From assembly GCF_001421015.2 (NCBI RefSeq), contig NZ_CP013023.1:5290278-5354277 (forward strand): 64,000 nt of DNA, given 5' to 3'. Of this stretch, positions 30,328 through 40,324 are shown one piece after another (the first letter of the stretch is position 1; each line of letters starts with the position of its first letter). The position numbers were made by a program, and so were the translations under genes. The notes beneath the pieces are model-generated. The model was given only the letters and a program-made list of their open reading frames with translations, was not told where the DNA came from and did no database searches. Source of the DNA: Paenibacillus bovis. GTDB taxonomy: Bacteria > Bacillota > Bacilli > Paenibacillales > Paenibacillaceae.

Positions 30328-30440
30328 TTCAGCTCACTCCTTCCCTAACTTCTGCTTCAATAATCATCCGTTACATCCTGTACGCTAAAAAGAAGGCGCG
30401 GATGGCTGTGGCCTTCCCCGCCAAGTGATTTGTATATTTC

Positions 30441-30680
<240 letters not shown>

Positions 30681-30813
30681 TTAGAGATATATAAGTGATT
30701 GAATGTATATTGAGCCCGGTATGAAGGGTAACCCACTTCCGAACCTTGAAACCGATTGCCTCCAGAAACAGAACGCAGGCTATTCAAATGAGCCTGTTGT
30801 TGCCGATAAAGAA

Positions 30814-31605
30814 TTAATGATCTTCATCCGTCTCGAGCGACTGTGATATGTACACCATAGCCAGAATTGTAAATACAAAGGCCTGGATCGTACCAACGAA
30901 TATACTGAAACCCTGCCATACCACCAGACCGATAACCGACGCGATAGCGCCGTACCAGACAGCAGACATTTTGAGCAGGACAGCAATCAGTACTTCACCC
31001 GCAAAAATGTTACCGAATAGACGCATACCATGCGTCAGCAGTTTGGACAACTGCTCGATGACATTGATAGGGAAGAAGAAGAAGAACGGTTTGAAATAAT
31101 GAGCAAAATAGTGCTTCGGATTTCTGACGATACCCAGATAGTGAACGAGTACGAACACGATCAGCGCCAGTCCCATTGCCGCAGCGGCATCCGCAGTTGG
31201 TGATTTCCACCATGCGATCTCCACGCCATGACTTCCATTCGCCAGACCTTCTACAACCGGAGTCAAAGGATGTCCGAAGAATGTTGCACTTGCTGCATTG
31301 GTATAATCGAATACCAGACCGAATGGCAGTCCCAGCATATTGCCGACAAAGATAAACATAATCAGCGTAATACCGAGTGAAAGGAAAGGTCTTCCTTTTT
31401 TGTAATCCATGGTGCTGGTAATCAGTCCCTGAACGAAATCAACGACCCATTCCATAAAGTTCTGCAGCTTGCTTGGATTCTCGACAGAGAGATTACGGAT
31501 CGACATCTTGGCCAGAATGAATACGATGGCACAAGTTACGATCAGCATAATCACAACCGATAAATCAATGTCAAACCCCACGTTTATAATCGGTGATTCA
31601 TGCAT
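30814..31605 (-). CDS. atpB: ATP synthase F0 subunit a
   Basis: This stator channel subunit has 263 residues and about six membrane helices. The essential Arg lies in LLTHGMRLFGNIFAGE, and the C-terminus has GFSIFVGTIQAFVFTILAMVY. I start at ATG 31605, which has AAGGGG eight bases upstream and gives the family-typical MHESPIINVGFD. The gene overlaps the end of atpI by eight bases. The long in-frame extension upstream has no support. Confidence 0.96.
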   Translation of the reverse strand: MHESPIINVGFDIDLSVVIMLIVTCAIVFILAKMSIRNLSVENPSKLQNFMEWVVDFVQGLITSTMDYKKGRPFLSLGITLIMFIFVGNMLGLPFGLVFDYTNAASATFFGHPLTPVVEGLANGSHGVEIAWWKSPTADAAAAMGLALIVFVLVHYLGIVRNPKHYFAHYFKPFFFFFPINVIEQLSKLLTHGMRLFGNIFAGEVLIAVLLKMSAVWYGAIASVIGLVVWQGFSIFVGTIQAFVFTILAMVYISQSLETDEDH

Positions 31606-32011
31606 TTTTCTCACCCCTTTCATTAGCGGAGTTACGCTCTGTATGGCGAGAAAGAACAAAACCGATAACGATTAGCGCGAACGGCGCAAATACGAGGCTT
31701 CCTGCCAGAGCGTACATTTCAAACCATTGTGGAAATTTCACAGCAAGGATCACAGCTGCTACCGACACAGCTGCACGCTGAGAGAACCCGAGTCCCCTCT
31801 TTTTCTTTTCTCCGTTTGCTGCTGCTTCCGTAATCAGACGTACTTTGCGAGCCAGATACTTGGTGTTCACGTAACTGACTGCAGAGCCTGCAATCAATCC
31901 AAAGGCAATAGGACGATAATCCGGTAAAAGCGCAACTACGAGCAGACAAATGGCCCAAAAAATAAAGGTGGTCCGGGTCAGCCAATATATGTAACCTGGT
32001 ATTTCAGTCAT
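31598..32011 (-). CDS. atpI: ATP synthase subunit I
   Basis: AtpI is an accessory membrane protein linked to c-ring assembly and magnesium handling in related bacteria. The 137 residues contain four membrane segments in two pairs, with a basic loop RKVRLITEAAANGEKKKRG between them. It overlaps atpZ upstream and atpB downstream by eight bases each, consistent with tight coupling. Confidence 0.9.
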   Translation of the reverse strand: MTEIPGYIYWLTRTTFIFWAICLLVVALLPDYRPIAFGLIAGSAVSYVNTKYLARKVRLITEAAANGEKKKRGLGFSQRAAVSVAAVILAVKFPQWFEMYALAGSLVFAPFALIVIGFVLSRHTERNSANERGEKNA

Positions 32012-32249
32012 TTCTTTCCCCCGTTATTTTCTGGATAATGATGACGATACTGACCATACCTGCAACCAGCCCCGCCAGCACTCCCAGACCGATGCCAAGT
32101 CCCGAATGATTCCACATTCCATCCAGCCAGGAACCAAACCAGAATCCGGCTAGCGTACACAGGGCAAGATCCACCCCGATTGCACTGACAAGACCGACAG
32201 CCTTCCACGGCGATGAATCAGGTTTATTGCTTTGCGGTTCCTGTGTCAT
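32004..32249 (-). CDS. atpZ: AtpZ/AtpI family protein
   Basis: This 81-residue protein has two membrane helices (about 17-42 and 48-72), with a short loop containing GSWLDGMW, the AtpZ pattern (PF09527). It is the first gene of the atp operon, with AAGGGTG upstream of the ATG and a strong promoter just before it. In other bacteria AtpZ and AtpI together help magnesium or calcium transport and c-ring assembly. Confidence 0.87.
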   Translation of the reverse strand: MTQEPQSNKPDSSPWKAVGLVSAIGVDLALCTLAGFWFGSWLDGMWNHSGLGIGLGVLAGLVAGMVSIVIIIQKITGERND

Positions 32250-32278
32250 AGTGTGTTCACCCTTCAGAATCCCAGTTC

Positions 32279-32308
32279 ATTGTACTGAATTGGCAAAGTC
32301 TTTGTCAA
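32279..32308 (-). promoter_or_regulatory. Sigma-A promoter of the atp operon
   Basis: Minus-strand TTGACA (32303-32308) is followed after 18 bases by TACAAT (32279-32284), placing the transcription start about 20 bases before atpZ. Confidence 0.8.
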
Positions 32309-32415
32309 ACCATCTGCTTCATCGCATTAACGCGAAGTTCTAACGAAAGAACCTCATAGCTGTGCGGTTTATCACACCTACCTTACAGTACAACTGTATA
32401 CTGTAATCCGTCATT

Positions 32416-33588
32416 TCACAAGACTGCTGTAGGCCCTTTTTTGAACGTTGTGTGAAATTCTTCAGGACGCTCTTCCAAAACGCCATAATGATGCAAAATT
32501 GCGTTGACAATCCGCTTGGATGCCTGACCATCTCCATACGGATTCGCTGCTTTGCTCATGGAATCATACAATTCCTGATCTGTCAGCAGCGCCTGCGCAC
32601 GCTCGTAGATCTTCTCTTCATCCGTACCTACCAGTTCCAGTGTGCCGGCTTCGATGCCTTCCGGACGCTCTGTGGTATCACGCAGTACAAGTACCGGTAC
32701 CCCGAATGAAGGTGCTTCTTCCTGCAATCCGCCGGAATCAGTCAGAATCAGGTGGGTATGCGGATAGAAGTTATGCAGATCCACTACATCCAGCGGGTCA
32801 ATCAGCTGAATACGCGGATGATTGCCCAGAATCTCGTGAGCCGGTTCCTTAACGGCCGGACTCGGATGAACCGGATAGACAATCGCGATATCTTCGAACT
32901 CGTCGGCAATACGCTTGACTGCCCGGAAAATATTGCGATGCGGCTCGCCCTGAGATTCACGGCGATGTGCAGTCATCAATATAAGCCGCTTGCCTGCTGC
33001 CCATTCCAGTACGGGATGGTGATAATCAGGCTGTACTGTATATTGAAACACATCGGTAACCGTGTTGCCTGTGATATACACGCTTGACGCAAGCTTATTT
33101 TCTTTGTACAGATTCCCTGCAGACCATTCGGTTGGAGAAAAATGAAGATCGGCCAGCACGCCGGTCAGCTGACGGTTCATTTCCTCAGGGTATGGAGACA
33201 TCTTGTTCCATGTACGAAGACCCGCTTCTACGTGTCCTACACTGATCTGCTGCATAAATGCGGCATAGCTCGCGAGGAATGTAGTTAGTGTGTCGCCGTG
33301 AACCAGAACGATATCCGGCTGGGCTTCACGAAGTACAGGCTCCAGTCCTCCCAGAACGCGAATCGAAATTTCATTCAGCGTCTGACGGTCTTTCATAACG
33401 TCCAGATCATAGTCGGGAGTAATATTGAATACTTCCAGAACCTGATCCAGCATTTGACGATGCTGGGCGGTAACGCAGACAATGGATTCGATATGCTCAG
33501 GATGCTGCTGAAGCTCCAGGATGAGCGGAGCCATTTTGATCGCTTCCGGACGCACGCCAAAAATAGTCATTACTTTGATCTTTTTCAT
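32416..33588 (-). CDS. mnaA: UDP-N-acetylglucosamine 2-epimerase (non-hydrolysing)
   Basis: The enzyme interconverts UDP-GlcNAc and UDP-ManNAc, the donor used by TagA. The 390 residues include the N-terminal MTIFGVRPEAIKMAPLI, the active-site region VHGDTLTTF, GHVEAGLRT, the YPEEMNRQL signature, TAHRRES and SGGLQEEAPSFGVPVLVLR. I take ATG 33588 after GCGAGG; the earlier in-frame ATG sits on top of the binding site. It lies 20 bases after upp, so the two are probably an operon. It links functionally to the csaB-tagA-tagO cluster 18 kb away. Confidence 0.95.
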   Translation of the reverse strand: MKKIKVMTIFGVRPEAIKMAPLILELQQHPEHIESIVCVTAQHRQMLDQVLEVFNITPDYDLDVMKDRQTLNEISIRVLGGLEPVLREAQPDIVLVHGDTLTTFLASYAAFMQQISVGHVEAGLRTWNKMSPYPEEMNRQLTGVLADLHFSPTEWSAGNLYKENKLASSVYITGNTVTDVFQYTVQPDYHHPVLEWAAGKRLILMTAHRRESQGEPHRNIFRAVKRIADEFEDIAIVYPVHPSPAVKEPAHEILGNHPRIQLIDPLDVVDLHNFYPHTHLILTDSGGLQEEAPSFGVPVLVLRDTTERPEGIEAGTLELVGTDEEKIYERAQALLTDQELYDSMSKAANPYGDGQASKRIVNAILHHYGVLEERPEEFHTTFKKGPTAVL

Positions 33589-33608
33589 AATTATGGTCAT
33601 ACCTCGCT

Positions 33609-34238
33609 TTACTTAGTTCCGTACAGACGGTCGCCGGCATCGCCGAGACCAGGGACAATATAGCCGTGATCATTCAGATGATCATCCAGTGCCGCCACAT
33701 AAATATCAACGTCAGGATGCACATCGTGTACAGCTTTTACACCCTCAGGAGCAGCAATCAGATTCATCATTTTGATCTGGGTGCAGCCGCGTTTTTTGAG
33801 TACATCAATCGCTGCAATCGCCGAGCCGCCAGTTGCCAGCATCGGATCGATCACGATCAATTCGCGTTCCTGTACATCTGTCGGAAGCTTCACATAATAT
33901 TCTACTGGCTGCATGGTGTCCGGATCACGGAACAATCCGACATGCCCTACCTTGGCTGCAGGAAGCAGCTTCAGGACGCCATCGAGCATACCCAGACCTG
34001 CACGCAAAATCGGAATCAATCCGAGCATGCGTCCGGAGATTACTTTGCCTTCTGTCTTAACGACAGGCGTCTCCACAGGAATGGATTCCAGCGGAATATC
34101 ACGTGTAATTTCGTAAGCCATCAAGGTAGCCACTTCATCAACGAGTTCACGGAATTCTTTGGTATTGGTGTTAACGTCACGAATGAACGTGAGTTTGTGC
34201 TGAATTAAAGGGTGATCGCATATCACCAGTTTTGCCAT
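33609..34238 (-). CDS. upp: Uracil phosphoribosyltransferase
   Basis: Upp salvages uracil to UMP using PRPP. The 209 residues start [20 protein letters not shown], contain [14 protein letters not shown] and end with the PRPP loop [17 protein letters not shown] and [16 protein letters not shown] 34238 is seven bases after GGAGGG; the upstream in-frame extension is not conserved. It is followed closely by mnaA. Confidence 0.97.
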   Translation of the reverse strand: MAKLVICDHPLIQHKLTFIRDVNTNTKEFRELVDEVATLMAYEITRDIPLESIPVETPVVKTEGKVISGRMLGLIPILRAGLGMLDGVLKLLPAAKVGHVGLFRDPDTMQPVEYYVKLPTDVQERELIVIDPMLATGGSAIAAIDVLKKRGCTQIKMMNLIAAPEGVKAVHDVHPDVDIYVAALDDHLNDHGYIVPGLGDAGDRLYGTK

Positions 34239-34303
34239 GGTTAGTCCCTCCGGTATGTTCAATAATAACAATAGGTAAGTCCTGCGTATCCGTATGTAGT
34301 CAC

Positions 34304-34365
34304 ATGACATGTCATAAGGGTAAGGACGGGGAAAATGCTTTTTCCCGTAAATCTTGTCTATTATA
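34304..34365 (-). promoter_or_regulatory. Extended -10 promoter and palindromic leader of upp
   Basis: On the minus strand, TGATATAAT (TATAAT at 34360-34365) is an extended -10 box with a poor -35. Downstream in the leader are a GGGAAAA/TTTTCCC hairpin (about 34329-34347) and a perfect palindrome ATGACATGTCAT (34304-34315). A regulatory role is possible, but no known pyrimidine sensor was recognised. Confidence 0.45.
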
Positions 34366-34562
34366 TCATTACCTCAGGGCAATTTCATCCGCAACTCTAC
34401 TGATTTCACGCAATTCTCGAATCCTGTAGTATAACGCTTACATTTTCCAAATATAAGCGGAATCATCCTGTTTTCACCCAGTCCTTATTATTATAAAGGT
34501 AAATGGCTTGAATGGGGTAAATTATTTTAATTTTTTCAAAAAAATTTACTGGAAAAGTATAC

Positions 34563-34596
34563 AAAAACCGGCAAAGGGAACCTCCCTCGCCGGTTT
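34563..34596 (-). terminator. Terminator of glyA
   Basis: An AACCGGC/GCCGGTT stem extended by AGGGA/TCCCT with a small bulge is followed by T residues on the minus strand, about 150 bases after the glyA stop. Confidence 0.85.
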
Positions 34597-34748
34597 GCAT
34601 CATTTTGCCAAATAACAGGCTATGCTTCTATCCTGTAGCAGCTTGTTTTTCATAAGAATATAATTACATATCAGCGATAATTGAATGGTATTTATATAAC
34701 AAACGTATCTGCTGAAAAGGCTATATTCCTTTTGGTATTCAAACTATT

Positions 34749-35999
34749 TTAGTATTTAACCTGCTCGTACAGCGGGAAACGGTCTGTCAGTTCAGCTACC
34801 AGTTTGCTCGCTTGCGCCAGAACAGCCTCGTCTTTTGGAGCCTTGAGGGTCATGGCGATGATTTTGCCGATCTGTTCCATGGCCGCTTCATCCATACCGC
34901 GCGAAGTAGCTGCCGGCGTACCCAGACGGATACCGCTCGTTACAAACGGGCTGGTTGGATCGAAAGGAATCGCGTTTTTGTTGGTAGTAATGCCTACCGC
35001 ATCAAGTACGTGTTCTGCTTCTTTACCGGTGATATTGATATTGCGGGTATCTACCAGCATCAGATGGTTATCCGTACCGCCGGATACGATCGTCAATCCT
35101 TCATCCACCAGCGTCTGCGCGAGTACTTTGGCATTTTTGACTACATGTTGTGCATAGGTTTTGAATGAAGGCTGTAGGGCTTCACCGAAAGCTACTGCTT
35201 TGGATGCAATAACATGCATCAATGGTCCACCTTGGGAGCCCGGGAATACGGCTTTGTCTATTGCTGCTGCCCATGGCTGACGACAGATGATCATACCGCC
35301 GCGTGGTCCGCGCAGTGTTTTGTGAGTCGTTGTTGTTACGAAATGGGCATGCGGCACCGGACTTGGATGCTCGCCTGCTGCTACGAGACCGGCAATATGA
35401 GCCATATCGACCATAAACAGTGCACCTACATCATTGGCAATAGAAGCCAGTGCTTCAAAGTCAATCGTGCGCGGGTAAGCACTCGCGCCAGCTACGATCA
35501 GACGGGGGCGATGCTTGAATGCTGTTTTACGAACTTCATCGTAATCGATCAGGAAGTTGTCTTCACGTACGCCATAGGCAACAAAGTTATACAGCAATCC
35601 GGATGCGTTGACCGGGCTGCCGTGTGTCAGATGTCCGCCATGAGCGAGGTTCATACCGAGTACGGTATCGCCCGGCTTCAGCGCTGCCAGGTAGACCGCC
35701 ATATTGGCTTGTGCACCGGAGTGCGGCTGTACGTTGACATGCTCGGCACCAAACAGTTCCTTGGCACGGTCACGGGCAATGTTTTCGACGATATCCACAT
35801 GCTCACAGCCGCCGTAGTAACGTTTGCCTGGATAACCTTCTGCATATTTGTTGGTCAGTACGGAGCCCATCGCTTCCATAACCGCTTCACTTACAATGTT
35901 CTCGGAGGCGATCAGTTCGATATTGGTACGCTGACGCTTCAGTTCCAATCCCATTGCTTCCAGTACTGCCGGATCACTGTTTCTCAATTGCTCCATCAT
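34749..35999 (-). CDS. glyA: Serine hydroxymethyltransferase
   Basis: This PLP enzyme converts serine and tetrahydrofolate to glycine and methylene-THF. The 416 residues include [10 protein letters not shown], the cluster [27 protein letters not shown] and the PLP-lysine motif [13 protein letters not shown] (about residues 223-235). The start is ATG 35999 (or the next codon, also ATG) after a GGGGGA site. It follows ywlG by 83 bases and precedes upp, as in Bacillus. Confidence 0.97.
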   Translation of the reverse strand: MMEQLRNSDPAVLEAMGLELKRQRTNIELIASENIVSEAVMEAMGSVLTNKYAEGYPGKRYYGGCEHVDIVENIARDRAKELFGAEHVNVQPHSGAQANMAVYLAALKPGDTVLGMNLAHGGHLTHGSPVNASGLLYNFVAYGVREDNFLIDYDEVRKTAFKHRPRLIVAGASAYPRTIDFEALASIANDVGALFMVDMAHIAGLVAAGEHPSPVPHAHFVTTTTHKTLRGPRGGMIICRQPWAAAIDKAVFPGSQGGPLMHVIASKAVAFGEALQPSFKTYAQHVVKNAKVLAQTLVDEGLTIVSGGTDNHLMLVDTRNINITGKEAEHVLDAVGITTNKNAIPFDPTSPFVTSGIRLGTPAATSRGMDEAAMEQIGKIIAMTLKAPKDEAVLAQASKLVAELTDRFPLYEQVKY

Positions 36000-36082
36000 T
36001 CGTCAATTCCCCCTGTAGGTCATTATTTATTCAAACTAATCGCAGACAGGCTGCGTGTAAACATATAGTTGTTGATTCTCCA

Positions 36083-36673
36083 TCATTCAGTCGCATGTTC
36101 CCCCTCAGCCTTTGGCAGCGGTGCGTATACGGCACGTTCTCCGCCGATAAGTTTTGGACGAATGCGGGCTGCATTCACGCGGGCTTCACCGATATAACGG
36201 ATTGCGGGACGGTAAGGAACTGCTACACGACGCAAATGCATGCCAATCAATGTCTCGCCGATATCTATCCCGGCATGGGCTTCGATCGTCTCGGCCAGGC
36301 AAGGATCTGCCATGGTCTGGTACACATAAGCCGCCATCGAACCACCTGCTTTGGGAATAGGTACAGCTGCTACTTCTGTCAAGTTGTACCGCTCCAGAGT
36401 AGAACGCTCCACCACCAGTGCACGATTCAGATGCTCGCAGCACTGAAAAGCCAATTGAAATCCCATTTCCGCCTGTACTTCCCGTATTCCTTCTACCAGC
36501 TCTTGCGCAATATCCAGCGTTCCGGACGTGCCGATATGCTGGCCGGCAATTTCGCTTGTACTGGCACCGATCACCAGCAGCTGGTGAGGTCCCAGCTTGG
36601 CGGCTTCTGCCACTTCACGGGTAATCGCTGCAGCATCGCGGCGAATAGATGCCATCTTTTCCTGATCAGCCAT
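36083..36673 (-). CDS. ywlG: UPF0340 / TIGR01440 family protein
   Basis: This 196-residue soluble protein matches the YwlG family: LLVIGASTSEIAGQHIGTSG near residue 33, FQCCEHLNRALVVER and VPIPKAGGSMAAYVY. Its biochemical function is not known. Neighbours ywlE, glyA and upp are the usual ones. AAGGAGG precedes ATG 36673. rpiB, normally between ywlE and ywlG in Bacillus, is absent here. Confidence 0.9.
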   Translation of the reverse strand: MADQEKMASIRRDAAAITREVAEAAKLGPHQLLVIGASTSEIAGQHIGTSGTLDIAQELVEGIREVQAEMGFQLAFQCCEHLNRALVVERSTLERYNLTEVAAVPIPKAGGSMAAYVYQTMADPCLAETIEAHAGIDIGETLIGMHLRRVAVPYRPAIRYIGEARVNAARIRPKLIGGERAVYAPLPKAEGEHATE

Positions 36674-37078
36674 TATTATTCTCCTGCCTCCTTTGTGCCA
36701 TTATCACAATGTTCATCAGCACCGACATGATTCAGCTGTTACTTTGCCTCATTATTATAGCGCAGGCAGGAGAGCTACGGCGACATTACCTACAAATTAG
36801 GCAGGAACAGGCTGCTATAGATCTATTCCCTACCCTGACAGGCAGTTCACTTATGTATAAATACCGCTGCCAGGCCCCTTAAGACCAAAAAAAGAGCATG
36901 ATACACATGCGAATGCATGATGTATCTGCTCTTTGCCCAGGCGACCGGCCGTATATCCCAGTGCTCCATCGTGGTCAGGTTCCACTCTTGTCGCCAGTTA
37001 CACCGGGTCTGTCTTGTGCTTACATCATAAGACATGTTTTTTATAAAATCAACACGTTCCTGCGATAAAATTAAATTA
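36674..37078. other. Intergenic region between ywlE and ywlG
   Basis: This 405-base region contains the ywlE terminator (36887-36934) and a TATAAT-like box on the minus strand near 36756 that may belong to a ywlG promoter. No rpiB gene or remnant was recognised. Confidence 0.5.
36887..36934 (-). terminator. Long terminator hairpin after ywlE
   Basis: An AAAGAGCA/TGCTCTTT stem continues into an inner ~11-base-pair stem with one bulge around GAAT; seven T residues follow on the minus strand. Confidence 0.85.
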
Positions 37079-37672
37079 TCAGGATTCACGAGGACGATAG
37101 GCTTCCAGCTTATCCAGCAGCTTGTCGAGGGCTGCACGGATATCGGCTGCCGCTACTTCATAATCATCCCGGCTGCCTCCATAAGGGTCTACAATATCAA
37201 AGCCCGGTATGCGCTGCTGAATCTCGATCAGACGCTCGTACTCGGCAGAATCGATTTCTTCTCCGAGTGCACGGCGTATTTCCAGTGAAGCATACAGGCT
37301 ATCCAGTTCTTCCAGATCAGACAGCACATGGGTATCATTTTCCACATATTCCTTGAGCGTATATACTTTGCCTGCGGCGATTGGAAAACGACTCAGCACA
37401 TGCTGCTTGTGGCTGCCGGTCAGCGTTAATACCAGATCTGCCCAGTCGATGGTATCGCGTGTCAGGGAAGAAGAAGTCAGACGATCATAAATCTGATGAT
37501 CTTTCAGTACAGCCTCGGCATGACGGGATACAGACATGCCATCTACCGCCGCTACTCCTGCCGAACGAACTTCCACCGGTATTCCGCGTTCCTGCGCCAG
37601 CTTTCGCATAAATGCCTCTGCCATGGGACTGCGGCAGGTATTACCGGTACATACAAATAAAATACGATGCAT
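37079..37672 (-). CDS. ywlE: Low-molecular-weight protein arginine phosphatase
   Basis: The P-loop reads VCTGNTCRSPMAEA, with the Thr after Gly-Asn that gives YwlE its phospho-arginine specificity. The catalytic acid motif is DPYGGS near the C-terminus. YwlE reverses McsB arginine phosphorylation in the Clp protein quality-control system. At 197 residues it is longer than the ~150 of B. subtilis because of about 45 extra residues between TLKEYV and DPYGGS. I start at ATG 37672, eight bases after GGAGG; the ATG nine bases upstream lies too close to it. Confidence 0.9.
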   Translation of the reverse strand: MHRILFVCTGNTCRSPMAEAFMRKLAQERGIPVEVRSAGVAAVDGMSVSRHAEAVLKDHQIYDRLTSSSLTRDTIDWADLVLTLTGSHKQHVLSRFPIAAGKVYTLKEYVENDTHVLSDLEELDSLYASLEIRRALGEEIDSAEYERLIEIQQRIPGFDIVDPYGGSRDDYEVAAADIRAALDKLLDKLEAYRPRES

Positions 37673-37780
37673 ACCATGCACCTCCGTTCAATGGATTGAG
37701 ATCATTGTCATGCTTAACCTTTATTATAGCAAAAGACATGCCGTCATTCACTCGAACCGGCAGGCTGCCGGATTAAATAA

Positions 37781-38884
37781 TCAAATATTCACTACTTGGC
37801 CGCCGGCGGCTTTGGATAAACGATTCATAACCGCCATGCCTACTCCTGTCTCTGCACAACCGGTAGCCAGTATAAAGGTTATATTATGGGCATCCAGTGT
37901 GCGCAGACAGGCATACAGTCGACTGGCAGCTACCTCCGGCGTGGATCGACTGCCCAGTGACAAATGCAGAGCTGATCCATAATCATCCTGATCTTCATCA
38001 AATACCAGTACGCCTGTTTGTTCTCCGCGCTGCGCTGCCTGATGGAGCTGTTCTTTGATATAATAGCGAACCGCTTCGGCGTCCTCACTACGCACGATTG
38101 TCATACTGCCACGTGGCGCATAATGAGCGTACTTCATGCCTGGTGCACGCGGCGTCGTATCTGCTGACACACCGGACAGACCCGGATCGATCATGACAGC
38201 TGGAGCTACTGTCAGCAGCTGGTCTTCTGTAATGCCGCCCGGTCTCAGAATCATCACCGTTCCATCCTCCTGCACCTGAATAACGGTTGACTCGACACCT
38301 ACGCCTGCGCTGCCTCCATCGACAATTCCCTGAATACGGGAAGACAAATCTTCAGCTACATGCGCTGCCGTAGTCGGGCTAGGACGACCGGAACGATTGG
38401 CACTCGGCGCAGCCAGTGGACAGCCAGCGGCTGTAATTAGACGCAGTGCAACCGGATGATCCGGCATCCGTACTCCTACCGTATCCAGGCCGGCTGTGAC
38501 ATAGGGAGATACCGCTTCCGGCTTGACCGGCATAACAAGCGTCAGCGGTCCCGGCCAGAATTGCTCCATCAGCCTGCGTTCCACCGGTTTGACTTGCTGC
38601 ACCAGATGATCTAGCTGCTCCAACTGCGAAATATGCACGATAAGAGGATTGTCGGAAGGTCTTCCTTTGGCAGCAAATACAGCCTCTACTGCTGACGAAT
38701 TGCCTGCATCTGCACCCAATCCATATACCGTTTCTGTAGGAAAAGCGACAATACCACCCTGTCTCAGAATCTCGCCGGCCTCTACGATATCGTGTTCAGC
38801 CTTCTCTATCTGCTGCGCATCCCAGATTTGCACCGGCTGATCTGCAGAAGATGGAGAAGAACCTTTCTCCGTCCAATCGTTCAT
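37781..38884 (-). CDS. ywlC: L-threonylcarbamoyladenylate synthase (Sua5/YwlC/TsaC)
   Basis: It makes threonylcarbamoyl-AMP for the t6A37 modification of ANN-decoding tRNAs. The 367 residues contain the YrdC domain (GGIVAFPTETVYGLGADA about 45-62, KGRPSDNPLIVHI, SANRSGRPSPTTAAHV) followed by a C-terminal Sua5 domain (HYAPRGSMTIV onward). ATG 38884 follows GGAGG by about ten bases. In Bacillus spoIIR lies between prmC and ywlC; here a rodA-like gene takes that place. Confidence 0.94.
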   Translation of the reverse strand: MNDWTEKGSSPSSADQPVQIWDAQQIEKAEHDIVEAGEILRQGGIVAFPTETVYGLGADAGNSSAVEAVFAAKGRPSDNPLIVHISQLEQLDHLVQQVKPVERRLMEQFWPGPLTLVMPVKPEAVSPYVTAGLDTVGVRMPDHPVALRLITAAGCPLAAPSANRSGRPSPTTAAHVAEDLSSRIQGIVDGGSAGVGVESTVIQVQEDGTVMILRPGGITEDQLLTVAPAVMIDPGLSGVSADTTPRAPGMKYAHYAPRGSMTIVRSEDAEAVRYYIKEQLHQAAQRGEQTGVLVFDEDQDDYGSALHLSLGSRSTPEVAASRLYACLRTLDAHNITFILATGCAETGVGMAVMNRLSKAAGGQVVNI

Positions 38885-38950
38885 CTTGTACTGCCTCCCT
38901 GTTTTCTGTACCATTCCAATTTTGTCTGTATATTGCCCTGATTCATGCAG

Positions 38951-38984
38951 AAAAGGAGACCCGATAACAAGCTCCCGGTTCTCC
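38951..38984 (-). terminator. Terminator of the prfA-prmC-rodA cluster
   Basis: A nine-base-pair stem with one mismatch (38955-38963 with 38976-38984) is followed by TTTT on the minus strand, about 130 bases after the rodA-like stop. Confidence 0.7.
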
Positions 38985-39111
38985 TCTTATGACCTGACGC
39001 CATCTGCGATGAAGTACTGACATTCTGGCGAACATTCCTACATCCGGAACATCTGTACATCCCGCACCTGTGGATATGCTGCAATGTCTGTGAGTACTCT
39101 ATGTACCCCAT

Positions 39112-40290
39112 TTAATTCAGTGTATAACGACTTCCTGCTTCCAGTGAGACCTCTTCCGTATCCAGCTGATTATGAATACGAATACTCATGACCAGGCCCA
39201 TACAGGCCATATTCATAACGAGTGAAGTACCACCAAAACTGATAAACGGCAGCGTGATCCCGGTCAGTGGCATCAGACCGATAAACATGCCGATATTTTC
39301 AAATATCTGATAGAGCAGCATCGCCACTATACCAATAATAAGATAAGGTCCGGCTCGTTCGCGGCATTCCAGAGACACCAGCACCAACCGGTGAATCAGG
39401 GTAAAGTACAGCAAAAGCAGTACAGCTGCTCCGACAAATCCGAACTCTTCGGCCACTACCACAAAGATGGAATCCGAGTACGTCAAAGGTACACGCTCTG
39501 CCTGCACCGAGCTGCCTTTCATAAAGCCTTCGCCGCTGAGTCCTCCCGATGCGATCGCGAGCTTGGCATTACGGGTATGATAAATCGCCTTGGCCGTAGC
39601 TTCATCGGGCATCAACCAAGGATCAATCCGCTCCATCCAGTGGTCACGCTTGATATCATTCAGATACGTCTTGATCTGATCATGGTAAGCTACATAGCTG
39701 CGAATACCTACTACTACCATCGCAACGGCAATAGTTGTAAAAATAATCGCCTGTGTATATTTGATATTACCGATCCATAATAGAGCCACCATAATAATCA
39801 AATAACTCAGCGCGTTACCAAGGTCATTTTGCACCATAACAAGGGCAAAAGGAACAAAGGTGACGGCAAGCAGTGGGGTAATGTCCCGCCAGAATAATAG
39901 CTTGATCTTTTTCTTGGCTGCGAGCAGCGTCGAAAGAGAAATAATCAGCACCAGCTTGAACAACTCTGCCGGCTGCAAGCTCAGACCACCGATACTCAGC
40001 CAGCCCTGTGCATTATTCAGCGTCTGTCCAATAATCATAACAAGCAGCAGTAGTGCTATACCACCAATGTAGATATACTTGGCATACTTGATCCACAAGC
40101 GATAATCCACAAATGCCGCTACAAAAAACACGATAAATCCGGCCAGATAGTAGAAAGCCATTTTGGAGGTTGAGCCTCCAAAACGTGAGCTGCTATGGGT
40201 CGCGCTGTAAATGACCACCAGACTTATCGCCATCATGATCAGTAAAATCGTAAACAATGTCCAATCGATCCGCTTCAGCTTTGTGATCAT
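39112..40290 (-). CDS. rodA: FtsW/RodA/SpoVE family peptidoglycan glycosyltransferase
   Basis: This SEDS membrane protein polymerises lipid II, working with a class B PBP and Mbl/MreB. The 392 residues form about ten membrane helices. NNAQGWLSIGGLSLQPAELFK (read in part) and the extracellular VPLTYSDSIFVVVAEE, with the catalytic Asp region, and PFISFGGTSLVMNM are family signatures. ATG 40290 has AAGGAG upstream. It follows prmC by 34 bases and is followed by a terminator. RodA rather than FtsW is preferred because it lacks a division gene context, but this is not certain. Confidence 0.85.
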   Translation of the reverse strand: MITKLKRIDWTLFTILLIMMAISLVVIYSATHSSSRFGGSTSKMAFYYLAGFIVFFVAAFVDYRLWIKYAKYIYIGGIALLLLVMIIGQTLNNAQGWLSIGGLSLQPAELFKLVLIISLSTLLAAKKKIKLLFWRDITPLLAVTFVPFALVMVQNDLGNALSYLIIMVALLWIGNIKYTQAIIFTTIAVAMVVVGIRSYVAYHDQIKTYLNDIKRDHWMERIDPWLMPDEATAKAIYHTRNAKLAIASGGLSGEGFMKGSSVQAERVPLTYSDSIFVVVAEEFGFVGAAVLLLLYFTLIHRLVLVSLECRERAGPYLIIGIVAMLLYQIFENIGMFIGLMPLTGITLPFISFGGTSLVMNMACMGLVMSIRIHNQLDTEEVSLEAGSRYTLN

Positions 40291-40324
40291 GCCTGTCTCC
40301 TTTGCGCATTCAACCTGTACTGCT

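Larger units (their letters stand above)
34239..34748. other. Intergenic region between glyA and upp
   Basis: This 510-base region contains the upp promoter and leader elements (34304-34365) and the glyA terminator (34563-34596). I see no gene. Confidence 0.6.

Noticed and set aside
38881..39111. Possible 76-residue gene between the rodA-like gene and ywlC
   Set aside because: It spans a terminator and overlaps the ywlC start; no domain or binding site supports it.
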